From assembly GCA_027625915.1 (NCBI GenBank), contig JANTQA010000057.1:10850001-10914000 (forward strand): a stretch of 64,000 nt of DNA, in the 5' to 3' direction. The stretch comes from Anaeramoeba flamelloides. Taxonomy: Eukaryota; Metamonada; Anaeramoebidae. Position 1 is the stretch's first letter. Each line of letters begins with the position of its first letter. The notes under the pieces were generated by a model. The model did no database searches, was not told the origin of the DNA, and was given only the letters and a program-made list of their open reading frames with translations. Positions 1 through 12,573 of the stretch are shown one piece after another. Both the position numbers and the translations under genes were made by a program.

Positions 1-892
1 ATCTTATTCAGTATAATTTTGAGTTCTCATTTTAATGGAAAATAAATTATTATAAAATCAAACGAATTTGTCCAATAAACCCTTATTTCTCAAAAAGAAA
101 ACAAAAAATCTCTCATTTTCTGAAGTAAAACTAGAATTAGATGAATTAAATGAAAATAAGATTTTGAAATTCATTTTGGAACTTTTTTAGAAATAAATAG
201 TAATTTGTTTATCAAAAATTTTACAAAATTATTTTCATCAAGAATTAAAAATAAAACCAAATAAAGAATAAGTAATTGTGTAAAATTTTATAGATAAGAT
301 CAAGTAATAAATGATTTTTATTTTTTTTTTTTTGATCGATTTTTTCATTTTTTTGATTTGCGTTTTTTTGTTGGTATGAAAATATCTTATACTAGGATAA
401 ATCCCACTCTAGAATTTATGAAAATATCAATGTATTTTGCTAAAGAAATGATTTGAATCATTCAGTTTCACATAAATGGCGGCACTCAAAAAATGAAAAA
501 AGTACTTACCCCCTTAAAGGATTTATAATTCATTAAAAAAAACTGATTATTTTATTTTCTTTGTTCTTTTTTTTTCATTTCAAAATAATGAAAAATTGAG
601 AGGTAATCGAAATGTTAAAAAACTAGCGTCTAATTACTCACAATATTACCATCAAATTTAAAATTGGAACGAATAATAATGGAAAAAAAAATCGTCAAGA
701 ATTAAAAAAGATAAAACAATGAAGAATTAATTGAATCCTATATTTTCTGGGAATAAAGTGTTCTTGAAAAACGGTTTGTTCAAAATAATTCTTGTAACAA
801 AATCTAATTCCAAAAGCTGATCATTTTTTAACTTTATCTTTTTTTTTTTCAAATTATAAAAAGAAGAACGAACTGAAATAAAAACTCTAAAG
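1..892. other. AT-rich intergenic DNA, no gene seen
   Basis: No open frame with protein-like composition and no RNA gene is visible on either strand. The last 50 to 60 bases before 893 are T-rich and then A-rich and probably hold the 5' untranslated region of the next gene; no clear promoter motif was found. Confidence 0.5.
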
Positions 893-1594
893 ATGAGTCT
901 TCGAAACAATGTTTTAAGTCCTTTTGATAATTATGATCTTGAAGTTGAAAGGAAAGAAAAGCAAAAAGAAGAAGAATATGAACAGGAATTTGAAAATTAT
1001 AAAAACAAATTGCAATCGATGGAATGGTTTGGAGACTTCTGTGTGAAGATTTACAAAAACCCAGATCACCTTTCTGAAAAGATACAAGAAATGTACCTAA
1101 GTGAAAGCCAAGATCTGAAGGAATTAGCTTTAAATTTTCTATCAAAACCAAAGGAATTTGCATGCTTTTTTGCAGACATTTATGAAGAACAAGAAACAAT
1201 CCACATAAAAAGGGAACAAATTACAAAACGAGAGGAAGAAATCAGAAGACGAGAAGAGAAATTGAAAAAGAAAAAAAAAAAACATCAAAGATCTAAAACA
1301 GAGGTTCCATTTGACAGGAAACAAATCGACCGAGAGAAATTTAGGGGTTACCTTCATCACAAAAATTTTCTTTTTGGTGAAAAAAAAGAAAAAGAATCCG
1401 AAACACAGGAAAATTCGTTCAAAAACAACAATGAGGAAAAGAAACAAGAAATTCCAAAAAATCCCAAATACGAGGAGTCAGTTATCCAAACCCTTATTGA
1501 ATTCGGAGTACCCAAAGAACGTTGCACGGAAATGCTTAACCGGGCTAATGGTAATATTGAAGTGGCAGCCAATATATATTATAGTAATTTATAA
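893..1594 (+). CDS. UBA-domain coiled-coil protein
   Basis: Single-exon gene for 233 residues. The C-terminal 40 residues (about 193-232) read as a ubiquitin-associated (UBA) domain: EESVIQTLIEFGVPKERC, then a second and third helix with NGNIEVAANIYYS, where the G-V-P loop and the N-x-E-x-A-A-N/I-Y pattern are the family hallmarks. UBA domains are three-helix bundles that usually bind ubiquitin or ubiquitin-like proteins. The middle (about residues 95-140) is a charged E/K/R coiled coil; residues 20-45 are also strongly charged. A moderately hydrophobic segment around residues 44-90 could be a small fold, not recognised. No membrane segment or catalytic motif is seen. The first ATG follows an A-rich leader and is the natural start. 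A 200-bp MITE begins about 125 bases after the stop. Exact orthology is unknown; it could be a UBX/UBA adaptor or a shuttle-type factor. Confidence 0.8.
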   Translation: MSLRNNVLSPFDNYDLEVERKEKQKEEEYEQEFENYKNKLQSMEWFGDFCVKIYKNPDHLSEKIQEMYLSESQDLKELALNFLSKPKEFACFFADIYEEQETIHIKREQITKREEEIRRREEKLKKKKKKHQRSKTEVPFDRKQIDREKFRGYLHHKNFLFGEKKEKESETQENSFKNNNEEKKQEIPKNPKYEESVIQTLIEFGVPKERCTEMLNRANGNIEVAANIYYSNL

Positions 1595-1718
1595 AGAAAT
1601 TCACCTTTCCTATCATGATTATTATTATTTAAAAGCCAAAATAATCTGAATTTTTTGTGTCAAATAAATGTAAAACACTCTAGTTTTTTTGTTGAATAAT
1701 GGAATTAATAATTTTTAT

Positions 1719-1920
1719 TACAGTCAATTTCACTTTTAACACACAAACTTTCAACGAAATTTAAGGAACGAAAAAATCTCAAATTAAGGCACAAAATTTC
1801 GAAATTTTTTTTTTCACTAATTATTTTACTATAATTTGAATGTTGTGCCTTAATATGAGATTTTATTTGGTGTATTAAATCTTGTTGAAAGTTTGTATCT
1901 TAAAAATGGAACTGACTATA
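1719..1920. mobile_element. 200-bp palindromic TA-flanked MITE, copy 1 (diverged)
   Basis: Starts TA-CAGTCAATTTCAC and ends with the inverse (GGAACTGACTATA). The two halves are inverted copies around an AT-rich centre, and the internal motif AAATTAAGGCACAAAA recurs inverted. It is more diverged than the copies at 28844 and 52324. Non-autonomous DNA transposon of Tc1/mariner type is inferred from the TA flanks and CAGTCA ends. It lies just 3' of the UBA gene. Confidence 0.75.
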
Positions 1921-2204
1921 GTTTTATTACAGACATTTTAAAAAATGAAGACTTTTTTCAAACTATTATAAAAGTTCTTTCTTTTAAAGCTCTAGTCCCG
2001 TATAAAAGTAAAAAAATTTCCATTTTTTTTCAATCTCCTTTTTCAAAAACCCCATGAAAAAAAGGAAATCTGAAATATAAAAATGTTTAATATTCAAACC
2101 TAGCCAAATAATTGGTTGAAAACTGTAACTTTTAGATCTTCCAAAATAATTTATTTAAAAAAATTACAAAAAAATGGGAATTTTTTGATTTTATACTGGG
2201 ACAA

Positions 2205-3785
2205 AATGATCATGAAAAAAATTATTCAAAAAAAAAATTAAACATTTGCTAATTTTACTTTTTAATAACTTCAATTATAATAAACAGTATTGGTTTATAG
2301 AAATATCTTTGATCAAAAAATATTTTTAAAGATATTTTTCAATTTGAGTTGAAAATCCAATTTTCCCGTAACAGTATGATTTTTTTGCAATTTAATAGTA
2401 AAAAATTTGATAATTTTTTTTTCAAATTTAAGAAATTATTTTATTATCTTTCAAAAGAATTTTAAATTCAATAAAAAATCTTTCAAATAGGAAATCAATT
2501 ATTTCGAATATTAAAGAATTATATGTTCTTTTAAATTTGGAAAAAATTTCCTTGATTTTTCAATTAGGTTTTTTTTAATTATTGTAATAAACTGAAAATT
2601 TTAAGAAATTTTCTGTTTATACTAAAAAGTAAAAAAAAAAAAATGCATGTTACGTTTTCCAGAATTTAAAAGAATTAAGCAAAAATACAATATTTTCCTC
2701 TATTCTTTTGAAATTTAGAAACTTTAAGGGCAGTTTTTTTTTTAATTTTGGAATAAACAGAAAATTAAAAAAATTATCTTTTAATTACAAAAATCAAAAA
2801 AAAAAAAAAAAAACTAACACAAGTGCCCATCAAGTGCCCAAGAGTGCCTAGCTTTTCCAAAATTTGAAAGAATAGAGAAAAATCTAAGATTTTACTCAAT
2901 TCTTTTTTATTAACAAAAACCTAAAGGTGGAATTCTTGAGGTTTTCTGTTTTATTAGTATATTCTATCCGTTTTCAAAATGAACAGAAAACTCAAAAAAA
3001 AAAAAAACTAACGAAAATCTATTGATTTTACAAATAAAAAGAAAAAATTCAAGAAAACCTAATAGTAGTTTTCCATAATTCAAAAGAATTGAGTAAAATC
3101 TTTGATTTTCCTCTATTCTTTTTAATCCTCAAAAACCTAAAGAAAGTGTCCATCAACAACCGTTAAGTGCCTAGGTTTTCTTGAGGTTTTCTGTTTTATT
3201 TATAAAGTCTTCTAGGATTTTTTTACTTTAGAAATAAACAGAAAATTTTTTAAAATTTTCCGTTTCTTTCTAAAGTGAAAAAAAGTTAAATAAAATCAAT
3301 AGATTTTTCAAAGAAACAGATAACTCAAGAAAAGCTAAAGGCGGTTTTTCTTTTACTTTTTGAAATAAACCGAAAATTTATAAAATTTTCAGTTTATTTC
3401 AAAAATTAAAAAAACCTAATTGAAAATCAAAAAAAAAAGATTTTTTTCAATTTAAAAGTTAAATAATTCTTTAATAGTTAAAAAAAGTGATTCTCTATTT
3501 GAAAGACATTCATTGGATTTAAAATACTTTTAAAATATAATAAAATTAACTCTTAGCAAGAAGAATAAAATTTTTCAAATTTTTTGCTATTAAATTTGAA
3601 AAAAAATCTTATGAAACCAGAAAAATGGATTTTTAACTTTTATTGTAAAATATCTTTATAAATATTTATTGATCCAAGATCTCTTATTAATCAATACTGT
3701 TTATTATAATTGAATTTATTAAAAAGGGTCAAAATTAACAAATATTTAATGTTTTTTTGAATAATTTTTTTCTTGATCATCAAGT
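2205..3785. repeat. Foldback repeat with long diverged inverted arms
   Basis: The left end (from about 2205, GATCATGAAAAAAATTATTC) and the right end (to about 3785) are inverted copies: both carry AATTATAATAAACAGTATT in opposite orientation, followed by matching blocks inwards. The interior holds further short inverted repeats built on GAATTGAGTAAAATC and TTTTCTGTTTATTTC. Similarity between arms is moderate, with many indels, so the element is old. A related half copy lies at 44116-44880. Confidence 0.65.
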
Positions 3786-6700
3786 GTTAAAATCGAATTA
3801 AGTTAGGTAAATGAATCATCAAACATCAGAAATGATTACTTTCGATTCTTAAATAATTTAATTAAAGAAAAATCAAAGTTTACTCTAGTAAGTTAAGGGC
3901 TATCTAAAATAAAGCGGTTCTCAAATACAAATTAGTTAAAAAAGTGCTGAGTTATAATCGATATATCTGGAGATCTAAACTAAATTTCATAATAAATGGC
4001 CCACCTTACATTTGAATAATGAATTGCTTTTGTATCGTTTTGAATTTTTTCCTATCACAATGAAAAGTTTGCAAATAAATCATTTTTTCTCTTTTTTATT
4101 TTTTCAAAAGTGTTTTGTTAAAATGGAAAATGAAAATGAAAAATTTGAAAGAAGTAACAGATGAATTAATGAAAAAATTGGTTTCAAATATGAAAAAGAG
4201 ATTAGATTTAGTTATTCAAATGGAAGTAGAATCGATAAATGGATTTTTTTACTTTTTTAAATTGTCTATTTTTCATGTAATCCTTCTTTCAAAATAAATG
4301 GCTTAATTTTTTTTAACAGTTTTTTTTATTTTTCTTTGATTTATTTTTAGACAAAAAATAAATATCTCTTGAATATAGTATTGAATATTAAAATCTAAAT
4401 ATTTAAATTATAATAGATAACTTTAATTATTAAAAATATTTTTATTTAAAATTTGATTTTTAATGGGCCAATTAATATGAAAGATAGTTTACAAGAAAGT
4501 TAGAATTTACAATTTTTCCTCATCCAATTCTTAATCAGTAACCAGTACTGAAAAGCTTAACGAATGCATTATTGATAAAACTTGATTTTTTAAGAGGCTT
4601 TTATTGGAAAATAGGTAATACTTTCTTCAAAGAATAATGGTTTAGTTGTTGAAAACATGATAAACTTACAATTCGAGTTTCTATCGAGAAAATATCAAAT
4701 AAGATAAATATTTTTTATAGTTATTAGTTGTTGGGATCTCAAGATATATTGATTATAACTCAACAAAGTTTTTGCTAATGGGTACCTAGAAGTAGCATTA
4801 TTTTTTAGAGCCCTTCTACAAAATCCTCTTATCAAATACAATTTTTAACTTTTTTAATCGTTTCATTTTTTAATCTTTTATTTTAAAAATAAATCAACCA
4901 ACAAAAATTAATGACTTGAAACAAGTACCTAAATGCTGTAATTATCATAATTCCTATTACCAAAGTTTTAAAAATAGCAAAAATTCGGCGCTAAAGAACA
5001 AAAAGATTTCTATATGTTATATATTTCATTTAATCGTGGAATAACTATGTTCAACCTTGCATCAAAATTTCTTCAATCATATTTTCAAACCTTTTATTAT
5101 ATGGACACACGTATATAATATTGAATACAAAAAATAATAAAAGATTGTTTCTGATTAAACAAGTATTAATAATAGGTAAATAATTCAGTTGAGTTTCTTA
5201 TGTTTTCAATTAGAACCCTTTAGCTGAAATGAAGATCACATTTTAAAAATCATATTGGACACCATTCATATTGTATTCCTTCGTTATTGATTTGGATTAT
5301 ATTTGGTGGTACTTATATTACTTGATATTAAACTATTGTCTGTCCTTTTCAGATCTTTTAATGTTTTCATTTATCCAATTTTGATACATTAATTGAAAAA
5401 AAGTTATACAATTGGCAAACCTACAAAATGTCTTCAATAAGTCACCAATAAATATGTTTGGTGAGTTTGGAAATTGTCAAGTTATTATGTAAATATGGGA
5501 TGAACGTTTGAAATTACCAATTCTTTCTTTTTTTGAAACTCTAAAAGTACAATCAGCCCTCTTACAGCCTTTTGTTTAGAACCGTAGTGGATCTTCTATT
5601 TAATAATCTTTTTTTCTGTTTGATTGAATTTTTAAATTGTATTCTCTTCGATTCTTACTGGTTGTTTGTCTTTCGTTCATCAAATCAATCAATTTTTTCT
5701 GTATTTTTGTATTAGTTAATAAGAAAACTTAATGACTACACTTGAAGAAGCTAGATATTGTTAGTTGCAAATATTGAAATAAAAAAGAAGATCAATAAGG
5801 TTTTTTATTATTTCCCTATTAAACAACGAAAATTTTTGGTTCAAATTCCCAAATATTTTTCTGATTTATAAGTCGAAGAAAATCCAAATTATTTTTCTAA
5901 TCTTTTAAAAATGATATTTTTAGACATTTAATTCAACTTCCTTTGTGAACTCTAAGACAATTTTTTTACTCAATTAATTTGATTTTAACAGTAATAATTA
6001 ATATACATTTTGGAAATTTAAATAAAAATTTTCATTTATTAATTATTAAATAACAGTATTTGAAAAAATTGAGTACTTTTTTTTTTTTTATGGGATTGTC
6101 AGAATTAAAACTTTTTTTTTTTTAAGTTCATAAAGGGATTTCTGTTTGGAAAAGTGTACTCTTCATACTCTATTATCTCTCTCACATATAAAAGTTTACT
6201 CCTCATTTTTTTAAAAAGTGAAAACTTGATAATATGTAAACAAAAAAAATATCTGTCCAACAATTATAATCCATGTTTCAAAATATAATCCTTGATTTTT
6301 TTTCTTCTTGTTCCAATGTAATATCAAATTTACGATTCAATGGTATACCTTGGTTCAAATAGAGTTTGAAAGTAAACCACTTGTTATTTTCATTAAAATT
6401 TAACTTATATAATGAACTCTGTAAAAATTTTTTTCTAATTTCATTAGTATTTTTGAAATTAACTGGTTTTCGATTAATAAATAATTTTCATTAAAAATTT
6501 ATTCTATTTTTAGAGATAAATTTTCTAATTTTATCCCTTATTTTTTGAATTTCCATATAAATAATAGAACTTTAAGAAACCAATACCATATTTAATGAGG
6601 GTTTATTGTTGTTTTCTTTTGTAGGTTGATATATCAGATCTTCTATAACAAAAAAAAAAAACACAGCTTGTTATTTTGGAACACGTGCTGTATTTATATG

Positions 6701-7283
6701 CAGGTGTTCTTTTAACAATAGTAGTTTTAATTCAGTGAAAATGTTTTTACTTTTGTAAAATAAAAAACTTCAAAAAAGATTCCTTCCTTCATTAAAATAG
6801 CTGTGTTATGATTGATAACAAATAAATGAAATATTTTTCTTTTCGAAGCATTTGGTATTTAAATGAGTTCTAATTTTATTCAATTATCTTTTTTCAATTC
6901 TGAAATCTAACTTTGAAATAGGATTCTTGGTTTACCCAATATAGAACACAACAAATCATCTTATAAAAAAAAAAAGAGAGATCATACATTACAATCTCAA
7001 CCTACTTTCCTTATATTTAATAGCTAAAAAAAAATAATTGACCATAAAGCGAATATTTTTTCCTATTTATCCATTCAAATACCAGCGAATCTTCAAAATA
7101 TTTTTTGGATTGTGTGTTGAATAAACTCATTTTCTTGACAAATAAATTAAATGAAATATTTTTTGAAATTTAATTAATCTTTGTTATAGAACTTCAAGAT
7201 CTTAGTTGAATTGCGAGAAGATAAGTTTAACAGTTCTTAGGGTTGTCTGAATTAATTAAAAAAAATATAATTTTTGAAAAAGG
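3786..7283. other. AT-rich intergenic DNA, no convincing gene
   Basis: Mostly homopolymer-rich A/T sequence. A short open frame at 4130-4297 has helical composition (KEVTDELMKKLV, then NMKKRLDLVIQMEVES), but it lacks a clean start and then runs into phenylalanine-rich translation. I see no splice sites that extend it. Nothing else recognisable. Confidence 0.4.
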
Positions 7284-7430
7284 AATATATTTAATTGGTA
7301 AATATTTAAATGTTCATAAAAGAAAATTTTTTTTTTAAAGTGTTGGTTTTATGGTTGTTTATTTGACCTTATGTGTGTAAGGATTTGAATCAATGTAATT
7401 TGTGGATTAAAAAAATATAGTTAAATTAAT

Positions 7431-7436
7431 AAAAAA
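7431..7436 (-). terminator. Pol III T-run terminator of tRNA-Ala copy 1
   Basis: Six T on the minus strand directly follow the tRNA discriminator base, a typical RNA polymerase III stop. Confidence 0.7.
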
Positions 7437-7508
7437 TGGATCTATGAGGAATCGAACCCCAGGCCTCCTCTACGCTAAAGAGACGCTCTACCCCTGAGCT
7501 ACAGACCC
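7437..7508 (-). tRNA. tRNA-Ala (anticodon AGC), copy 1
   Basis: 72 nt including discriminator A. The cloverleaf folds fully: acceptor GGGTCTG pairs with TAGATCC, D stem GCTC/GAGC, anticodon stem TCTCT/AGAGG with loop TTAGCGT (anticodon AGC), variable loop AGGCC, and T stem TGGGG/CCTCA with loop TTCGATT. The third acceptor pair is G-U (G3:U70), the alanine identity element. The internal B box GGTTCGATTCC is perfect and the A box TAGCTCAGGGG is good. No intron. It differs from the copy at 8979 only by one D-loop base (GGGGTAGAGC here). Confidence 0.96.
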
Positions 7509-7545
7509 ATACATTTCAGACACCCTTTTTAATTGGATGTTAATG

Positions 7546-8824
7546 ATAAAAATCAAGTCTTAAAGGGAAAAAAAATATGTAAATATTACAATTTCAAACA
7601 GAAAATAATTAAAATAAATTTACCAACCAATCACAATATTCTAAAATCTCTCTTTTAATAATCCCAATAATCTTCAACAAACATAATCTAGAACATTAAT
7701 ATTCAATAAAAATAAAATCTAATATTCACATAATACTAATATACCACAATAAACAACATAATTATTACAATATCTAATTTAAAGACAAATATCCAAAATA
7801 AAAAACAATCTAATCAATTATATAAATATTTTATAATCTAAATACTAATTTTCTTCTATATTTTCAAACTTGAAGCCAAACGGGAATCTATTTATATTAA
7901 ATTCTGATTACTATTATAAAATATCGAAAAAGTTATATATAATAAATTTTATAAAAAACGATCCATAAATTATTCACAATTAACAAAATAAAAAATTGAA
8001 TGTAATTTAGAAACAGTCGACTTGAAATCTTTCGATAACAAATTTAAGTTGTTGTTCTTCAAATTTTACCTTGAAATTTGTTCTCAAATACTGATATTCG
8101 GGATATCTCGATGTTTGATCCTGACACAAAAATTTGACTACTACAAAAAGAAAAATGAATTGAATTTCTTTAAGATTCCCCATCAGGTTTTACAAAATAT
8201 TTAAAGTCTGTAAAATTAAACTTTATTAAATAAATTTCTATGTAAAAATACCAGACTCATTTAGTATTAATAAATCTAAATTTCTGATTTTTCAAAATTT
8301 CTTTTTTAACATTTTTCAATTTGAAAATAACTTGTGTGACGTTGAAATTGTATAATAAATAATTTTAGTATTCAAATGTTGTATTGGTTTAAGTTCTGTT
8401 ATCTGAAAAAAATCTCAATAAAATTTTTTCTATGTTTTGCAATACAACTGGTTAAAAGATCTTGGTAATTTTAACAATTAAAAGACAAAAACTTGTTTAT
8501 ATATCTATTTCATCATTGAGGATAGACACATTGTGGTTTTATTTATTTCTTAGGATCTTATTTTTTTTTTTGTAACTAATAGCAAAATTTGGTTTCAGAT
8601 TTTTTTCATTTGACAGATGGGTGTTTGATATTAAAAAAAAAGTTCAATAAATATAAAAAGTATTTTGGTTTTAAGTTATTAATATCGATTTATCGAAATT
8701 AATTATGATAAAAACAATTTGTTTTTGTGAATTGATTTTAACTGTATTTTTGTAATTTATTTTTTACTCTAGATAGGGCTGTATTCCTTAATTAAAAAAA
8801 AAAAATACTTTTTAAAATTTAAAA
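7546..8824. other. AT-rich spacer between the two tRNA-Ala genes
   Basis: No gene recognised. An open stretch at 8022-8204 has no ATG start, no recognisable domain and no splice support. Confidence 0.45.
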
Positions 8825-8972
8825 TAATATATTTAATTGGTAAATATTCAAATGTTCAAAAAAAAAAATTTTTTTTTTAAAGTTTTGGTTTTATGGTTGT
8901 TTATTTGGCCTTATGTGTGTAAGGATTTGAATCAATGTAATTTGTAGATTAAAAAAATATAGTTAAATCAAT

Positions 8973-8978
8973 AAAAAA
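8973..8978 (-). terminator. Pol III T-run terminator of tRNA-Ala copy 2
   Basis: Six T on the minus strand directly after the discriminator base. Confidence 0.7.
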
Positions 8979-9050
8979 TGGATCTATGAGGAATCGAACC
9001 CCAGGCCTCCTCTACGCTAAAGAGACGCTCTGCCCCTGAGCTACAGACCC
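8979..9050 (-). tRNA. tRNA-Ala (anticodon AGC), copy 2
   Basis: Identical fold and anticodon to the copy at 7437, with G3:U70 and a perfect B box. The only difference is C for T in the D loop (GGGGCAGAGC), which does not disturb pairing. Both copies look functional. Confidence 0.96.
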
Positions 9051-9087
9051 ATACATTTCAGACACCCTTTTTAATTGTATGTTAATT

Positions 9088-10642
9088 ATATAATGTAATA
9101 AAGTGATTCTCAAAAACTGTTAATAATTCAAGCTCTAATTTTATAAAATATATCATCTGAATGACAATAACTTCTTACAAATCTTCTCTCAAAAAAACTT
9201 CTAAAAAATAGAGAACACTCAACTAACTTAATCATCGATCTCAAAATTTGATTAATCGCAATCTTTTTAACAAAAAACGATTCAAAAATAATACACCCAT
9301 AAAAAATAGAAAATCCAAATCACAATCCACACTTGTATTTAATTATTGAGATCTGAACTACCAAATTGAGATTTAATTTAATTATTTTTCATATATCAAT
9401 TTTTAATTACAGATCAAATTAATTTTTTTTTAGTAAATTATATAAATATTTTTTCTTCGTTAACAAATCGAATATATACAACCAAAAAAACAATCTAATT
9501 TTGAAAATATCACTCTTCATGTTAAAACTCTTTGACTTAGTTAGAAATTCAAGGGGTGTAACAAGACCCTTAAAAATTGAAAAAAAAAGAAAATACATAA
9601 AGTCATCAATCAGACCTGACTAAAAAATGAACTTTTACAATTAAACCTTATTTAGATTTAAAAAACCAAAAAAGATTTTAAAAATTCAAAATTTTTTGAT
9701 GATTGGTCTACAAAGATCCAATAAGAAAGGTATAGGATAATATATATCAGAGAAAATAATTGATATATATTATGATGAAAATCCAATAAATCAATATATT
9801 TTTTTAAAAAAATTGAAAAACCCAAATTCTTTGGCCACCATTAAAATAAACAATAATGTGAATATTGAACTCCTATTGAAGATCAATAAAAATCTAAATA
9901 GAAATCAAAATGATTTCTCTACAATCTTTTCCCTGGTTTCAGTATAATTACAATAACATAGTTTTACTAAGTGACTATAGATCTTGCAATAAAAATAAAA
10001 TTTGCCAAAAAAAAAGTTCAAAAAAAAAAAAAGCAAAAATATGAATATAAGATATCAATTTTGGAATTTCCGAAATAAATTATTTTTTCTAATTTCCATT
10101 AGAGATATTAAAACATATCTATATATCACATGTACTATTGACTCCCTTTCATTGGAGAATAAATTATTCTTCAAAAAAGACAACTCAACAGAAATAATAA
10201 ATTAAATCAAATAATAACTAATTATTATCCAAAAACTACTAATTAATAAATATTTTATTAATAATTCGCTTTTAAATTTTTGGAAATATACAAAAGTCTG
10301 ATATTTTAAAATATTTTTCATTAATAAAATTAAAAATTATATTAAGAAATTATTCATTTCTCTTTTTTTTTTCTCTTTCTTTGTACTTCTTTTTTTTATA
10401 TATAGACTCTTTATGTTTTTTAAGAAAATTTAATTGAGTTTAAGATTATTCTAATAACTGTATCTAAATTACTATTTAGATACAATATTAAATTAGGAGA
10501 ACTAAATTTCGTTACTTCAAAATTCTCTCGCTTTGGATCGAATGTTCAGATCTTTGTTATTGGCAATTAATCTGAAAGTTATATAAAATATACTTATTTT
10601 TTTTAAAATGATAATAATGATGTTGTTATTCCATAAGTATAA
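9088..10642. other. AT-rich intergenic DNA, no gene seen
   Basis: Homopolymer-rich sequence without coding-like composition on either strand; nothing recognised. Confidence 0.45.
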
Positions 10643-10992
10643 ATATGAATGTTGTAAAAATAGAATTTTTCAAATTTTTGGGATATATAATGAGTTCCAT
10701 GCATTTATCCAAATTTTGATGATAGTAAACGAAATATTCGTTTTTATTTTTAAGCTTAAATGGATTTTCAATATAAAATCCGATGGTGAACACCAATAAT
10801 TTATTTGAAAAATGATTTTTTGTTAAAATTGAAAGATGATTCTTCACAAAATTATTTTTTTGATTAAAATTATTACAAGTTGTTTAAGATAATTAGATAT
10901 TATATTTACTATTACCAAAATTTGGATAAATACATGGAACTCTTTATATATCCTTAAAATTGGAAAAAATCTATTTTTACAACATTCATATA
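10643..10992. repeat. 350-bp foldback repeat
   Basis: The arm at 10643-10729 (ATATGAATGTTGTAAAAATA through CCAAATTTTGATGATAGTAAA) is inverted at 10905-10992. The arms match well with a few substitutions; the 175-bp loop is unrelated AT-rich DNA. Chance open frames across it on both strands are side effects of the inverted symmetry. Confidence 0.7.
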
Positions 10993-11853
10993 AACTCTAG
11001 TGTAATTGAACTTACAATGAAAAAAATTTTTTAACAAGATTATTATTTGTTCTAAAATAGGAAAGTTTTAAACCATTGACTATTCATCATTTTCTTAATA
11101 CCAATTGGTAATTTTTAAACTATTTTTTTTACTTCGGTTTGATGTATCAAAATAAAATAAAACCAAAAAAGTCAAGAAAAATAAAAGAAAACTAAAAAAT
11201 GAATAAAGATAAATTGTTATAAACCAAAATAAAAGAAAATTTGGTGTAAAAAACATTTGAACGAGTAAAGCCTTAATCTAGAGAAACGTAGAAATAATAA
11301 TTCTATCATGAAAATAGAAAATTTATTTTGAGAAGAATTGAGTAAAAAAATTAAAAAGTTGACTTCAGATGATTTTACATAGAAATTCAACAATTTTTAA
11401 AATTAATTGAGTTTATTACAAAATAGTTCAAAATTTTTTTCAAATTTTATTTTTGTAAAAAAATGGAATATAATATTATTAAACAGAAAATAATCAATAC
11501 AATAAGATCCTAAAATTTTTTTTTCAACTGTAAAATATTGTAAAATTGGTTTCTGCCAAATATTTCCAAAAAAAAAAAAAAAAAAAACACAATTAATTTT
11601 TTATAACTTACCTATGAGGAAAAAAAATAAGAAATAAGTAGAATAATATATACATCAAAGAATAGATTCTATCTTTATATAGTAAAATTTATAAAACAAT
11701 AGATTTTCTTAAAAATTGATATATTTAGATTGTTATATCCCTCATAAAGAAAAAATCAAATGTTCATTTTGATCTAAAAATCAAGATCCAAATAAAATTG
11801 CAATAGATCTAAAAATGATTTTTATAAAATCTTTTTCACTCTTTCATTACACA
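10993..11853. other. AT-rich intergenic DNA, no gene seen
   Basis: Nothing recognisable beyond poly(A) runs, for example at 11569-11586. Confidence 0.45.
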
Positions 11854-11875
11854 ACACTACACTACACTACACTAC
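11854..11875. repeat. (CACTA)n microsatellite
   Basis: About four tandem copies of CACTA abut the left end of the TA-flanked element that begins at 11873. Confidence 0.8.
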
Positions 11876-12570
11876 AAGGAAAATTTTTTCAAAAAAAAAT
11901 CTCTAAATTTTGTATTTTTGAAATATACTCATATAATAAACATTATTATACATAACAATTTTCAATGAGGTTTACAACTTTAATAGATATTAATAGGAAT
12001 TGAAAAAAAAAATGAAATTTTTCAGTAATATTTTTTTCATTTTTAATTGTAAAATTTTTGAATTTTTTAATTGACTTAGTAGAGAAATAATTTTCAAGTA
12101 TTTTTTTAATAGTATAAAATAAAACATATTTTTCAATTTGAAAATAGTACAAAATATTTCAATCAAAAGATATTGCTCAATTAAATTGAAAATCTGATTT
12201 TTTATCTGTTTTTGGAATATTTTTTATCATTTTATTTTTTTTTCATGTTTGAGTTTATATATACGTTCCCGCTTTTTTTTCTGCAAATTACTTTAACATT
12301 TATTCGTTTTTCAATCTTAATGCTCAATCAAAAATTAATTCATTTCAACTTTTTCCAATAAAAAAATACCCTGAAAATAGGTGGTTTTTTTCAAAAGTCG
12401 GTATTTTTGAAAAGGGGGGTATTCAGATTTTCAAGAGTTTAAAAGCTATCCTATTTTTATTATATAAAATTATGATAACTTTGAAAAAATAATTTATAAA
12501 AGAAGTATAACTTAAATCCAATGTATAGTTTAGGCTAACTTTAATTTTCGGTATTTAAATTTTCCTTGTA
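11873..12570. mobile_element. 0.7-kb TA-flanked non-autonomous element, copy 1
   Basis: Flanked by TA. The 12-bp terminal inverted repeats CAAGGAAAATTT ... AAATTTTCCTTG bound the unit. No transposase frame is visible; frames such as 11946-12152 on the minus strand are chance. The body is nearly identical to the next unit, apart from scattered substitutions and homopolymer length changes. TA targets suggest a Tc1/mariner-like source, by inference. Confidence 0.7.
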
Positions 12571-12573
12571 ATG

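Larger units (their letters stand above)
7284..7545. repeat. 260-bp direct repeat carrying tRNA-Ala, copy 1
   Basis: Matches 8825-9087 in the same orientation almost base for base apart from small indels in A/T runs. It includes the tRNA, about 150 bp on its 3' side (GGCCTTATGTGTGTAAGG-like block) and about 37 bp on its 5' side. A direct duplication about 1.54 kb apart. Confidence 0.85.
8825..9087. repeat. 260-bp direct repeat carrying tRNA-Ala, copy 2
   Basis: Second member of the direct duplication with 7284-7545. Similarity stops abruptly on both sides, in the A/T block before 8825 and after about 9087. Confidence 0.85.
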
